From: Chryseomicrobium excrementi | Lineage (GTDB): Bacteria; Bacillota; Bacilli; Bacillales_A; Planococcaceae | NCBI RefSeq assembly: GCF_002798305.1 | Contig: NZ_PCGR01000002.1 | Location: forward strand, 172,034 to 236,033 | Length of the DNA stretch: 64,000 bases | Direction: 5' to 3' | Part shown: piece by piece, positions 1 through 7,132 of the stretch | Layout of the letters: each line of letters begins with the position of its first letter | Numbering within the stretch: position 1 is the first letter of the stretch | Position numbers and translations under genes: made by a program | Notes under the pieces: model-generated | Databases searched by the model: none | Seen by the model: the letters and a program-made list of their open reading frames with translations, nothing else | What the model was told of the DNA's origin: nothing

Positions 1-712
1 TTAAGACCGTTCCGTCCATGGCAATTTTTTGACCAGGTTTGACGAGCATGACATCGCCCACTTGAATGTCGTTTACATCTAAAGTGAGTAGTTCACTGTG
101 TCGTCGAATGACAGCCTCATTCGGCGCAATGTCCATCAAACTACGAATAGACTCTCGTGCCTTGTCCATTGAGTAAGATTCGAGTGCTTCACTGAGTGCG
201 AACAATAAGACCACAACAGCGCCTTCTTGCCATTCCCCAATGATGGCAGCTCCAATGATGGCGATGGTCATCAGTGTCTTCATATCGAAATCAAAACGTA
301 AGAGGTTCGCAAAACCTTCTTTGAAGAGTGTCCACCCACCCACTACGATGGCAGCAAGGTACAGGCCAGTAACTACTGGCTCCGAAGCGGAAAATCCATA
401 CTCTGCAGCTAGTGCAAACAGAAGAAGGACAAACGAAGCTACCGTATTGCGGTTCTCGCGTGACTCCCAAAACGAGTGCTTTTCACGATGGTTAGGTCGG
501 TACGATTCTTCGTAGACACGAATGCCATCGAAAGCACCAGCCTGTTCTAGTTGTTCAATCGTGACGTCTCCTGTAACGGTCAGTTTGGAGGCACCAAAGT
601 TCAGTTGCAGCTCTTTCACTGTCTCGATCTGTTGGATGTTCTTTTCAAATTTAGCGGCACAATTGGTACAAGACAATCCTTCTAGTCGGTATACATGGGG
701 TTCGGTTTTCAT
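1..712 (-). CDS. cadA: Heavy-metal P-type ATPase, N-terminal part (cut by window edge)
   Basis: Read on the minus strand from ATG at 712, this frame stays open to base 1, so about 237 N-terminal residues are present and the rest lies outside the window. The heavy-metal-associated domain carries LSCTNCAAKFE with the metal-binding pair Cys15 and Cys18. It is followed by a basic linker, four hydrophobic segments, and the start of the actuator domain (VGDVMLVKPGQKIAMDGT). The family exports Cd(II), Zn(II) or Pb(II) across the cytoplasmic membrane using ATP. A weak SD (AAAGGG) precedes the ATG. Its repressor gene cadC lies just upstream, and two operator-like repeats flank its promoter. The ion-selecting CPC motif is not in view, so cadmium/zinc specificity is inferred from the HMA motif and from cadC. 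Confidence 0.9.
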   Translation of the reverse strand, partial: MKTEPHVYRLEGLSCTNCAAKFEKNIQQIETVKELQLNFGASKLTVTGDVTIEQLEQAGAFDGIRVYEESYRPNHREKHSFWESRENRNTVASFVLLLFALAAEYGFSASEPVVTGLYLAAIVVGGWTLFKEGFANLLRFDFDMKTLMTIAIIGAAIIGEWQEGAVVVLLFALSEALESYSMDKARESIRSLMDIAPNEAVIRRHSELLTLDVNDIQVGDVMLVKPGQKIAMDGTVL

Positions 713-729
713 AGTGTACACGCCCTTTA

Positions 730-750
730 CATTCAAATAAATGTTTGATT
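730..750 (-). promoter_or_regulatory. CadC-type operator 1 (downstream of -10)
   Basis: The imperfect inverted repeat TCAAATAAATGTTTGA (733-748) closely resembles the known CadC operator of staphylococcal cad operons. It covers the predicted transcription start of cadA, so bound repressor would block initiation. Confidence 0.75.
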
Positions 751-756
751 GTCTTT

Positions 757-785
757 AGTATATACTCGTTCCTAACTTGTGTCAA
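757..785 (-). promoter_or_regulatory. SigA promoter of cadA
   Basis: On the minus strand a consensus -35 TTGACA (785-780) and a -10 TATACT (762-757) are separated by 17 bases. Operator-like repeats lie on both sides. Confidence 0.85.
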
Positions 786-788
786 TTT

Positions 789-810
789 CATTCAAATATT
801 CATTTGAATG
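789..810 (-). promoter_or_regulatory. CadC-type operator 2 (upstream of -35)
   Basis: The inverted repeat has arms CATTCAAAT (789-797) and ATTTGAATG (802-810), perfectly complementary around a 4-base centre. It sits just upstream of the cadA -35 box and shares the TTCAAAT half-site with operator 1. Confidence 0.65.
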
Positions 811-833
811 AAAAACCCCTTCATCCGCAAGGG
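811..833 (-). terminator. Terminator of cadC
   Basis: On the minus strand CCCTT and AAGGG enclose a 7-base loop, followed by GTTTTTC. The stem is short, so termination may be partial and some transcripts could read into cadA. Confidence 0.5.
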
Positions 834-846
834 AGAAAGAGGAGGG

Positions 847-1212
847 TCATTCGTTATGATGTTCTATAGCAATTTTGACGAGATCTGTAATGTGATGGTC
901 TTTCACGGAATAATAGACCAGCTTCCCTTGCTTACGGTTTTTTGCAATTCCCATTGTGCGCAAGAGGCGTAAATGATGAGAAGCAGTGGCTGTTGAAATT
1001 CCAATGATAGCAGCAACGTCACAGACACAAAGTTCGTCTTCTTGTGTCAGGGCGTAAATGATTTTCATCCGGGTCGCATCAGATAAGGCTTTGAAGATCG
1101 TTTCGACACCTTCGACTTGCGAGATGAGTGGAGTGACGCGTTCTACGACCTCCGGGTGTGTGCATTCGACTTCGCAGCTATCTGCCGGCACTTTGTTTAG
1201 TTGTGAGGGCAT
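847..1212 (-). CDS. cadC: ArsR/SmtB-family metal-responsive repressor
   Basis: This 121-residue winged-helix repressor resembles CadC. ELCVCD holds the paired cysteines of the DNA-recognition helix region, and an N-terminal pair (Cys13, Cys17) completes the known thiolate site for Cd/Pb/Zn. The C-terminal KLVYYSVKDHHI follows the family pattern for the wing and dimer helix. The frame is open to 1308, but that start would overlap the preceding gene. ATG at 1212 gives the usual family length and follows AAAGGA, although the 12-base spacer is a little long. By family knowledge it represses cadA until metal binds. The repeats near the cadA promoter are the likely targets. Confidence 0.88.
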   Translation of the reverse strand: MPSQLNKVPADSCEVECTHPEVVERVTPLISQVEGVETIFKALSDATRMKIIYALTQEDELCVCDVAAIIGISTATASHHLRLLRTMGIAKNRKQGKLVYYSVKDHHITDLVKIAIEHHNE

Positions 1213-1267
1213 ACGGTATCGCATCCTTTGATCTGGTAATAGCTCCAGTATACCAAACTCGTGACAC

Positions 1268-1543
1268 TCATTTGTTCCAAACGTCCTCGTACTCTGGTGT
1301 TTTTTCAAATTGACTCTTTACGAATGGGCACAGAGGGACGATTTTCAAGTCTTTTTCACGCGCATAGATGACCAGTTGTTCTACTAGTTTTTGCCCGACA
1401 CCTTCACCACGCAAAGAATCATCTACATGAGTATGGTCGGCAATCAGTTTTGTAGAACCAGTGGGAACATAATGGACCTCGGCTAATGTGTTAGAGCTAT
1501 CTTCACCTACAAAAAATTTATTGTCTGCATGTTTGATTTCCAT
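1268..1543 (-). CDS. GNAT-like N-acetyltransferase, YjdJ type
   Basis: This 91-residue protein is a minimal GNAT fold (COG2388 type). It has DDSLRGEGVGQKLVEQLV, which fits the acetyl-CoA pyrophosphate loop (R/Q-x2-G-x-G/A), and the conserved C-terminal LCPFVKSQFEKTPEY. These mini-acetyltransferases are often encoded beside YjdI-like ferredoxin-domain genes, as here, where the upstream gene ends 11 bases away. The substrate is unknown. The two genes probably share one transcript; cadC follows 55 bases downstream and may have its own signal. Confidence 0.82.
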   Translation of the reverse strand: MEIKHADNKFFVGEDSSNTLAEVHYVPTGSTKLIADHTHVDDSLRGEGVGQKLVEQLVIYAREKDLKIVPLCPFVKSQFEKTPEYEDVWNK

Positions 1544-1554
1544 GTCATCTCTCC

Positions 1555-1968
1555 TTAGTGGCAGCTGCCTTTTTTATCACAGAATGGGGAATTTCCTGTC
1601 TGGCCGCATCCACAGACGACGGCTCGGTACGTCACGATATCCTGGTCTTGTTGACGGAAATGGAGGTCACCTCGCATGATGAGCTGTTGTTTGTCATTGG
1701 TTTCGACTTTCGTCGGGACTTCAGGTAGTTCACCTCGCACACCATCGTGTCGAATATATTGAAGGGCTCCGCTTGGACAGCGTTCTACTACTTCTGCAAT
1801 ATCAGGAGCTGCCCCGTTCTCAGGATTGACCCAAGGCCGTTTCTTCGTATCAAATACGGACGGAAGCCCTTTGACACATTCAGCGGCGTGAATGCATAGG
1901 CCTGGAGTGAAGTAGACATTGATTTCCGGGCTGACGTATTCTTTTGGCTCTAACTTCATGTCTGTCAC
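1555..1968 (-). CDS. YjdI-like mono-cluster iron-sulfur protein with C-terminal CDGSH-like segment
   Basis: The 137-residue product has two parts. Residues about 1-75 match the divergent 4Fe-4S mono-cluster domain (Fer4_19), with cysteines in GLCIHAAECVKG and VVERCPSGALQYI. Residues about 100-137 resemble a CDGSH iron-sulfur domain (VCGCGQTGNSPFC...). The CDGSH ligand spacing is not standard: the last histidine is seven residues after the third cysteine rather than four, and the protein ends on it. It probably transfers electrons or senses redox state, but no partner can be named. It is co-transcribed with the mini-GNAT gene. Confidence 0.78.
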   Translation of the reverse strand: MTDMKLEPKEYVSPEINVYFTPGLCIHAAECVKGLPSVFDTKKRPWVNPENGAAPDIAEVVERCPSGALQYIRHDGVRGELPEVPTKVETNDKQQLIMRGDLHFRQQDQDIVTYRAVVCGCGQTGNSPFCDKKGSCH

Positions 1969-2023
1969 CTCGATTTCAGATTTTTCTTACAATGAGTGTA
2001 TCACGTCTATCTGTCAAAACACA

Positions 2024-2054
2024 AAAAGCCAGCAATCCGGTTTGGACTGCTGAC
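2024..2054 (-). terminator. Terminator of the CNNM operon
   Basis: On the minus strand AGTCAGCAGTCC and GGATTGCTGGCT pair with two G-U pairs around AAACC, followed by TTTTTG. Confidence 0.8.
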
Positions 2055-2060
2055 TCTGTA

Positions 2061-3389
2061 TTATTCTTCCTCTTCACTTGGAAGTTGTGGTTTTTCTTTT
2101 AGTGTAAGTAAGACGCGCTCAATGTGGTTCTGTTCGAACTCAATGACTCGAAGTTCAAAGCCGTCTTCTTCAAACACATCGTCATGCTTCACTTCTAACG
2201 AACGCGCTTGGATCCAACCAGCTAAAGTCTCAATATCTTCGGAATCCTCAAAGCGTAACGAGAATCGCTCCTGCAAATCAACTAAGAGCACGCGTCCGTC
2301 CACTTCGTATTGAGAAGGTCCGATGTCCTGGATGTCATCCACTTCATCCGTATCAAACTCATCACGGATCTCTCCGACGATTTCTTCAAGGACGTCTTCA
2401 AGTGTCAACATTCCCGCAGTCCCGCCGTATTCATCTACTACGAGAACCATGTGTGCACGGTTTGCTTTCATTGTAGCGAACGTCTTATCAAGAGGCGTAT
2501 TTTCTGATACGACCGGAAGCGGCTTCACATACGATGCAAAGTCTTGAAGTGTCCCCGCGGCGATCTCGAGTAAGATCTCTTTCGCATTTATATAGCCGAT
2601 GATCTTGTCTTTATCATAGTCTTCTGTGATTGCGTAACGAGTGAACTGGTGCTCTTCAAACTCGTTCAGCATCTCTTGATGTGTCGTTGTGATATCGATG
2701 GTCTCCATTTTAGTGCGAGGGACCATCAAGTCACGCGCGATATGCTCATCGAACGCAAAGATGTTCTGCATGAACGCAAGCTCTGTCTGGTTGAGTTCGC
2801 CGCTCTTGAAGCTTTGCGCCATCAAGATTTTCAGTTCTTCTTCTGAGTGGGCGACATCATGACCCGCAGGTTTGACACCGAACAAGCTGAGAAGGAGACG
2901 GCCTGAGCCGTTCAACAACCAGATGAGAGGGAACATGACTTTACCAAACCAGTAAAGAGGGCGAGATAACAGAAGTGTCATACGCTCGGCAAACTGGATG
3001 GCGAGTGTCTTTGGTGCAAGCTCTCCCACGACGACGTGTAAAAACGTAACCAAAGAAAAGGCAAGTACAAACGAGAAGATGGAAATAAACGATTGTGGCA
3101 AATCAAACTCTTGTAGGACAGGGTAAAGTAAGAGCTCTACAGTTGGCTTTCCTAAGAATCCAAGTCCTAAAGCAGTAACAGTTATACCTAATTGACAAGC
3201 AGATAAATAATAATCTAAGTCTGAAGTTACTTTTTTAGCAAGAACTGCACTTTTGTTGCCTTCTGCAATCAATTGGTCAAGACGAGAAGACCGGACTTTT
3301 ACTACGGCGAACTCCGACCCTACAAAAAATGCGGTGGCTGCAATCAAAAAGGCAATCATAAATAAATTAAACGCTATTTCTATGTCCAA
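2061..3389 (-). CDS. CNNM/HlyC-CorC family transporter (second tandem copy)
   Basis: The 442-residue membrane protein has a DUF21/CNNM transmembrane domain (about 1-195), a CBS pair (about 205-335) and a CorC_HlyC C-terminal domain (about 350-430). Family members such as staphylococcal MpfA protect against high magnesium or export divalent metals; the old name 'hemolysin' is misleading. The predicted start is TTG at 3389. A strong SD (GGAGG, 3415-3411) lies 21 bases upstream, too far for normal use, but a small hairpin occupies the gap. The upstream gene encodes a close paralogue in the same orientation 39 bases away, so the pair is a tandem duplication. A terminator follows. Confidence 0.9.
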   Translation of the reverse strand: MDIEIAFNLFMIAFLIAATAFFVGSEFAVVKVRSSRLDQLIAEGNKSAVLAKKVTSDLDYYLSACQLGITVTALGLGFLGKPTVELLLYPVLQEFDLPQSFISIFSFVLAFSLVTFLHVVVGELAPKTLAIQFAERMTLLLSRPLYWFGKVMFPLIWLLNGSGRLLLSLFGVKPAGHDVAHSEEELKILMAQSFKSGELNQTELAFMQNIFAFDEHIARDLMVPRTKMETIDITTTHQEMLNEFEEHQFTRYAITEDYDKDKIIGYINAKEILLEIAAGTLQDFASYVKPLPVVSENTPLDKTFATMKANRAHMVLVVDEYGGTAGMLTLEDVLEEIVGEIRDEFDTDEVDDIQDIGPSQYEVDGRVLLVDLQERFSLRFEDSEDIETLAGWIQARSLEVKHDDVFEEDGFELRVIEFEQNHIERVLLTLKEKPQLPSEEEE

Positions 3390-3392
3390 ATG

Positions 3393-3415
3393 GTCCCCTT
3401 TCGGGTGACACCTCC
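3393..3415 (-). promoter_or_regulatory. SD plus intervening hairpin before TTG start (copy 2)
   Basis: Minus strand: GGAGG (3415-3411), then GTC-A-CCC-GAAA-GGG-GAC (3409-3393), which folds into six pairs with one bulged A and a GAAA tetraloop, then CCATTTG. Folding would bring the SD within a normal distance of the TTG at 3389. The same arrangement, with a different loop, precedes the paralogous gene. Confidence 0.7.
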
Positions 3416-3428
3416 ATTAAATTTGTAT

Positions 3429-4757
3429 CTAGTACACGTCTTCCGTTATCAAATCGCTCATCGGATGGATCTCAAGTTTCATAGATTCTACGTGATGTTG
3501 TTCCGCTTCGAGCACTTCCAGAGTGAAGGCATCTCGAGTCACCACATCACCAGGCTCTAAATCAAGTTTTTGCGCCTGCATCCATCCAGCAAGTGTATCG
3601 ATGTTTTCAGAATCATCGAAGTGTAATTGGAAACGCTCATTCAATTCAGCAAGCAAGACGCGTCCTTGAACGATATAGTGGTTTTCCCCGACTTCTTGGA
3701 TATCGTCGATTTCATCTTCGTCAAATTCATCACGAATCTCCCCGACGATTTCTTCAAGTAAATCTTCCAAAGTCACAATACCGGCAGTCCCGCCAAATTC
3801 GTCTACAACTAAAGCAATGTGAGACTGTTTTGTCTTCATTAAGTTGAATATCTCGACAAGTGGTGTCGTTTCCACGATAATTGGGATTTCTTTTAAGAAG
3901 TTCTGGATCTTGCCTTCTTTTTTCGTAGCGAGGGCAGTCAGCATCTCTTTGACGTTGATGTAGCCGACAATATGGTCTTTGTCATGATTTTCTGTGACCG
4001 GGTAACGAGTAAACTGATGTTCTCCGAAAAACTCAATAAGTTCTTGACGAGTAGATTCTAAAGACACGGTCTCGACTTTAGTACGGGGAATCATCAAATC
4101 TTTTGCGACACGGTTATCAAATGAAAAGACATTTTGCATGAACGCAAGCTCGGTTTGATTGATTTCTCCACTTTGGTAACTGTGGGTCATGATGATTTTT
4201 AATTCTTCTTGCGAGTGCGCAGCTTCTTCAGGAGCCGGCTTGATTCCGAAAATACGCAACAAAATCCGAGCAGAACCATTTAATGTCCAAATGAACGGGA
4301 ACATGATTTTCCCGAACAGATAGAGCGGTTGGGCAAATAGTAACGTCATGCGTTCAGCGAATTGAATCGCGAGTGTCTTTGGTGCAAGTTCTCCGATGAC
4401 TACGTGTAAAAAAGTCACGGAAGCGAAAGCGATTCCGAAAGATAGTACGGAAATCAGGGGTTCACCTAGACCTAAACTTTCAAATAGAGGATGAAGTAGC
4501 TTCTCTACAGTTGGCTCTCCTAGCCAACCTAAACCTAAGGCGGTAACTGTTATTCCTAACTGACAAGCTGATAAGTAGTAGTCAAGATTGTTTGTGATCC
4601 GTTTAGCTAGAACCGCTGTTTGATTCCCTTCTGCAATCAGTTGGTCAAGTCGAGACATCCGAACTTTGACCACAGCAAATTCTGAACCGACGAAAAATGC
4701 AGTTAATGCAATAAGTAAAGCAACTAATCCTAAATTAAGTATCCATATACTGTCCAA
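3429..4757 (-). CDS. CNNM/HlyC-CorC family transporter (first tandem copy)
   Basis: This 442-residue paralogue of the next gene has the same order: four-helix CNNM domain (about 1-195), CBS pair and CorC_HlyC domain. Conserved stretches shared by both copies include SEFAVVKVR, SACQLGITVTALGLG, HVVxGELAPKTLAIQFAER and GGTAGxxTLEDxLEEIVGEI. It should act in magnesium/cobalt-type divalent cation efflux at the cytoplasmic membrane, by family knowledge. The start is TTG at 4757, 22 bases from its SD with a hairpin between. A leader of about 225 bases lies upstream of this first gene of the operon. Confidence 0.9.
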   Translation of the reverse strand: MDSIWILNLGLVALLIALTAFFVGSEFAVVKVRMSRLDQLIAEGNQTAVLAKRITNNLDYYLSACQLGITVTALGLGWLGEPTVEKLLHPLFESLGLGEPLISVLSFGIAFASVTFLHVVIGELAPKTLAIQFAERMTLLFAQPLYLFGKIMFPFIWTLNGSARILLRIFGIKPAPEEAAHSQEELKIIMTHSYQSGEINQTELAFMQNVFSFDNRVAKDLMIPRTKVETVSLESTRQELIEFFGEHQFTRYPVTENHDKDHIVGYINVKEMLTALATKKEGKIQNFLKEIPIIVETTPLVEIFNLMKTKQSHIALVVDEFGGTAGIVTLEDLLEEIVGEIRDEFDEDEIDDIQEVGENHYIVQGRVLLAELNERFQLHFDDSENIDTLAGWMQAQKLDLEPGDVVTRDAFTLEVLEAEQHHVESMKLEIHPMSDLITEDVY

Positions 4758-4760
4758 TGA

Positions 4761-4784
4761 GTCCCCGAAATGGGTGACACCTCC
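4761..4784 (-). promoter_or_regulatory. SD plus intervening hairpin before TTG start (copy 1)
   Basis: Minus strand: GGAGG (4784-4780), then GTC-A-CCC-ATTTC-GGG-GAC (4778-4761), then TCA and the TTG start (4757). The stem sequence and bulged A are identical to copy 2, while the loop differs (ATTTC against GAAA). Conservation of the paired bases with a changed loop is what a real hairpin would show, although the short distance between paralogues limits the weight of this. Confidence 0.7.
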
Positions 4785-4982
4785 AAAAAAATTGTGATTT
4801 CATTAAGTTGTTCTTCTCTTGCTAGAACTATCTAGTAGTCCGATCCGTTTGAGGTCCGACAAGTAGAAGAGACGCTGCTGTATCCATATGAAGTGTATAC
4901 CTATAGAGGTTGTTTAATTTCTCCACTTCACCAATACGGAGTAAATCCTTCCCAATGTCGTTCCTCCTCTCTAAGTTCAATA
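4785..4982 (-). other. Structured mRNA leader of the CNNM operon
   Basis: Two helices can be read by eye on the minus strand. TGAAGTG (4930-4924) pairs with CACTTCA (4895-4889). TCTTCT-A-CTTG (4870-4860) pairs with CAAGAGAAGA (4821-4812), closing a domain with TCGGAC repeated twice. The first helix overlaps the 3' half of a 13-codon upstream frame. I compared it with the M-box (ykoK) pattern and found no match. A cis-acting leader is inferred, and the ligand or signal is unknown. Confidence 0.45.
4914..4955 (-). CDS. Possible leader peptide, 13 codons
   Basis: A GAGGAGG SD (4969-4963) lies seven bases from a TTG that opens a 13-codon frame ending in TAA. Predicted peptide: MGRIYSVLVKWRN. The SD is as strong as that of any gene in the window, and the frame overlaps a leader helix. 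Nothing else shows it is translated. Confidence 0.4.
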   Translation of the reverse strand: MGRIYSVLVKWRN

Positions 4983-4988
4983 ATCCCA

Positions 4989-5017
4989 TGATAGCATATT
5001 TTTTAATTGAGCGTAAA
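4989..5017 (-). promoter_or_regulatory. Candidate promoter of the CNNM operon
   Basis: Minus strand: -35 TTTACG (5017-5012), 17 bases, -10 TATCAT (4994-4989). Both boxes are reasonable but not consensus. Confidence 0.45.
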
Positions 5018-5100
5018 TTCATAGAGCGCTTTCAGTAGAAGTGAAACCTTTTTTTGAGATAGACGTACAATTTAGTATAATTCCAATTGAGGTGAATGAA

Positions 5101-5391
5101 ATGGTAACTCTAATTCATGTTGCCAGTGTCCTTTCTGTAGTCGTGCTTTCTATCATTAAAGGTGTTACAGACAAAGACGTTCAAAAAAACATCCAAGCTT
5201 TACGTCAGAAAATTTGGTTCCAGATGTATTGGAATGACGAGAGCTACCGAGCGTTGATCGAGTCCGATGAGCAGCTTCAGAAAATGATTGGCTGTATCAA
5301 CCGGGACAAGTTGAAAAAAGCGCGCTATGAAGCATGGCAACGTAAAAAGCTTGTTACATTGTTAGAGAAGAAGATGGCGGAAGCCTGTTAA
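5101..5391 (+). CDS. Hypothetical protein with N-terminal hydrophobic segment
   Basis: This 96-residue product has one hydrophobic stretch (about residues 2-20, VTLIHVASVLSVVVLSIIKG). A charged helical remainder is rich in Lys, Arg and Gln and contains WFQMYWNDESYRALIE. The frame is open from 5041, but ATG at 5101 has a clear SD (GAGGTG, six bases upstream) and is chosen. I do not recognise the family. It stands alone, divergent from the CNNM operon, and ends in a terminator. Codon use looks like that of its neighbours. Confidence 0.65.
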   Translation: MVTLIHVASVLSVVVLSIIKGVTDKDVQKNIQALRQKIWFQMYWNDESYRALIESDEQLQKMIGCINRDKLKKARYEAWQRKKLVTLLEKKMAEAC

Positions 5392-5407
5392 TAGGAAGTT
5401 TAGAGAG

Positions 5408-5442
5408 AGTGCGTCCAGTTCAACGGGTTGCGCTTTTTTTAT
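5408..5442 (+). terminator. Terminator after the hypothetical gene
   Basis: AGTGCG and TGCGCT pair with G-U wobbles around about 15 bases, followed by TTTTTTATTT. Confidence 0.55.
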
Positions 5443-5512
5443 TTCTCGACCCTTTTAAAAATGCGTACCTTACCGTATAATTATAAGAAACGAAATAAAG
5501 GGAGGGCGTTAT

Positions 5513-5899
5513 ATGTGGCAAGACTTTAAAGCTTTTGCGTTTAAAGGGAATGTACTGGAACTCGCAATTGCAGTTGTTATTGGAGCGGCTTTTGGAAAAA
5601 TTGTTGCATCTTTAGTAGAAAACATCATCACACCATTGATTGGTCTTGTGATGGGTGGAGTCGATTTCTCAGGCCTAGCTGTGACTGTAGGCGAAGCGAA
5701 CGTGAAATACGGTGCTTTCATTCAATCGATTATTGATTTCTTGATCATTGCGTTTGTCATCTTCTTATTTATCCGTCTGCTAGGCAAGTTGAAACGAAAA
5801 GAAGACATCAAGCCAGAAGAAGGCCCGACAATCGATTCGAAAGAAGAGTTGTTGATTGAGATTCGGGATCTGTTAAAACAACAAAATACACTTCGTTAA
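5513..5899 (+). CDS. mscL: Large-conductance mechanosensitive channel
   Basis: The 128-residue protein matches MscL end to end. It has the N-terminal amphipathic helix with [28 protein letters not shown] (first transmembrane helix), a periplasmic-side loop, a second helix (about 70-95), and a charged cytoplasmic C-terminal helix. It opens under membrane tension and releases solutes on osmotic downshock. The ATG at 5513 follows AAAGGGAGGG with good spacing. It is monocistronic and ends in a strong terminator. It belongs with the Ktr, Mrp and BCCT genes of this window as part of osmotic adaptation. Confidence 0.95.
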   Translation: MWQDFKAFAFKGNVLELAIAVVIGAAFGKIVASLVENIITPLIGLVMGGVDFSGLAVTVGEANVKYGAFIQSIIDFLIIAFVIFLFIRLLGKLKRKEDIKPEEGPTIDSKEELLIEIRDLLKQQNTLR

Positions 5900-5907
5900 G
5901 ACCGGCC

Positions 5908-5938
5908 GCCTGGAACTTTGTTTCTAGGCGGTTTTTGC
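5908..5938 (+). terminator. Terminator of mscL
   Basis: CCGCCT and AGGCGG form the stem, followed by TTTTTG. Confidence 0.85.
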
Positions 5939-5984
5939 TATCCTTGAGGCCTGTCACGCGTTCTAATACTTAAGAGGTGAACCG

Positions 5985-6683
5985 ATGAAGAAACGTATTC
6001 TTGTTGGAGTGATGACACTAGTCGTAATGGGATTTGTTTTGTTTTTTAGAGAAGGGCTTCTTCTGCAGATGATTGGGGTCTCCTGGGAAGCTCCGTGGAC
6101 GGAACGAGTAGAAGTAGAAGACAAGACGGAGTTTGTAGATACTAACGGCAATGGCATTACCGACCAGTTAGATATCGTAGCAGCTGCTAGGGAAGAGGTA
6201 GAGAACCGCACGACCTATCACAGCGCTTATTATGCAGGTGGCTACCCACCTGAAGATGAAGGGGTCTGCACGGACGTAATTTGGCGTGGTCTAATGGGAG
6301 CGGACATTGATTTGAAGGCCGCATTGGATACAGATATTGCAGCAAATGTGGACGCTTATCCTAGAACCGCTGGAAAACCAGATCCCAATATCGACTTTCG
6401 CCGCGTACCCAACCAATTCGCTTTTTTAGAAAGACATGCAGAATCACTGACTACCAAATTGATTCCAGGAGATCCTGACAATCTAGCCGAGTGGCAGCCA
6501 GGAGATATCGTGATCTTCCTTGAAGGGACTGATCACGCGGGCATCATCTCCGATAGAAGGGCTAAAGATGGTACGCCATACATGATTCACAATACACCTC
6601 CATTTGCAGTAGAAACCAAATTGACTTCTACTCGACAAGAGATTGCCGGGCATTACCGGTGGAATTACAACGGTTCGAATTAG
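5985..6683 (+). CDS. DUF1287 family protein (papain-like fold, exported or anchored)
   Basis: The 232-residue product starts with a hydrophobic N-terminal segment (about 5-22) that could be a signal anchor. The body matches DUF1287: VCTDVIWRGL, DPNIDFRRVPNQFAFL, EWQPGDIVIF, DHAGIISD and HNTPP. The cysteine of VCTDV and the histidine of DHAGI are in the positions expected of an NlpC/P60-like Cys-His catalytic pair, so a cell-wall or peptide hydrolase role is possible but unproven. RBS AAGAGGTGAACC precedes the ATG. It is transcribed with, or just ahead of, the VOC genes, 50 bases downstream. Confidence 0.82.
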   Translation: MKKRILVGVMTLVVMGFVLFFREGLLLQMIGVSWEAPWTERVEVEDKTEFVDTNGNGITDQLDIVAAAREEVENRTTYHSAYYAGGYPPEDEGVCTDVIWRGLMGADIDLKAALDTDIAANVDAYPRTAGKPDPNIDFRRVPNQFAFLERHAESLTTKLIPGDPDNLAEWQPGDIVIFLEGTDHAGIISDRRAKDGTPYMIHNTPPFAVETKLTSTRQEIAGHYRWNYNGSN

Positions 6684-6733
6684 TAGCAGGAATCAATTGG
6701 TTGCTAGAGAAGTAAGTAGGTGAGGTGATAGAA

Positions 6734-7132
6734 ATGGTAGTGTTAAAACGTGTAGGGACCACATATTTACCTGTAACAAATGTTCAAAAAGCAATGGAGT
6801 GGTATTGTACGAATTTAGGTGCCATTTGTACGTATCAAGATGCGGATAAAGCCATCTTGCAGCTAGCGGACCAAAGTTTCTTCTTGATTCCTGCTGCTCA
6901 GGGAGCATCCAATGGCTTCAAAGATTCACAAGGGAATGAGTGGTTTGGACTTACATTCGAAGTAGATGGACCAGAAGCTCTACGAAATTTTCAAAATCTA
7001 TTGAAGGAAAAGGGTGTTCGAGTAGGTTCTATTGAAGAACGTGGTCATGCAGGAATCAATGTGCGTTTCTGGGATGAGGATGGCAATACATTTGATGTGT
7101 GGAGCGAATGGCGAGAAAAGGTGTCAACATGA
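6734..7132 (+). CDS. VOC family (glyoxalase/bleomycin-resistance fold) protein
   Basis: This 132-residue protein carries the VOC pattern: TTYLPVTNVQKAMEWYCTNLGA at the N-terminus and GINVRFWDEDGNTFDVW at the C-terminus. The acidic residues of a metal site are plausible. Substrates of this superfamily cannot be predicted from sequence. The ATG at 6734 has SD TGAGGTGAT; an in-frame GTG nine bases earlier overlaps that SD and is less likely. Its last codons overlap the start of a second VOC gene (ATGA), so the two are translationally coupled and may form a heterodimer. Confidence 0.82.
   Translation: MVVLKRVGTTYLPVTNVQKAMEWYCTNLGAICTYQDADKAILQLADQSFFLIPAAQGASNGFKDSQGNEWFGLTFEVDGPEALRNFQNLLKEKGVRVGSIEERGHAGINVRFWDEDGNTFDVWSEWREKVST

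Noticed and set aside
4785..4982. M-box (Mg2+) riboswitch upstream of the CNNM genes
   Set aside because: The conserved M-box stretches (for example GUUAGGUGAGGCUCC) are absent, although a magnesium-related gene follows.
4828..5022. 64-codon minus-strand frame in the CNNM leader
   Set aside because: It starts within the predicted promoter, has no SD and its product is not family-like. The leader structure and the 13-codon frame explain the region better.
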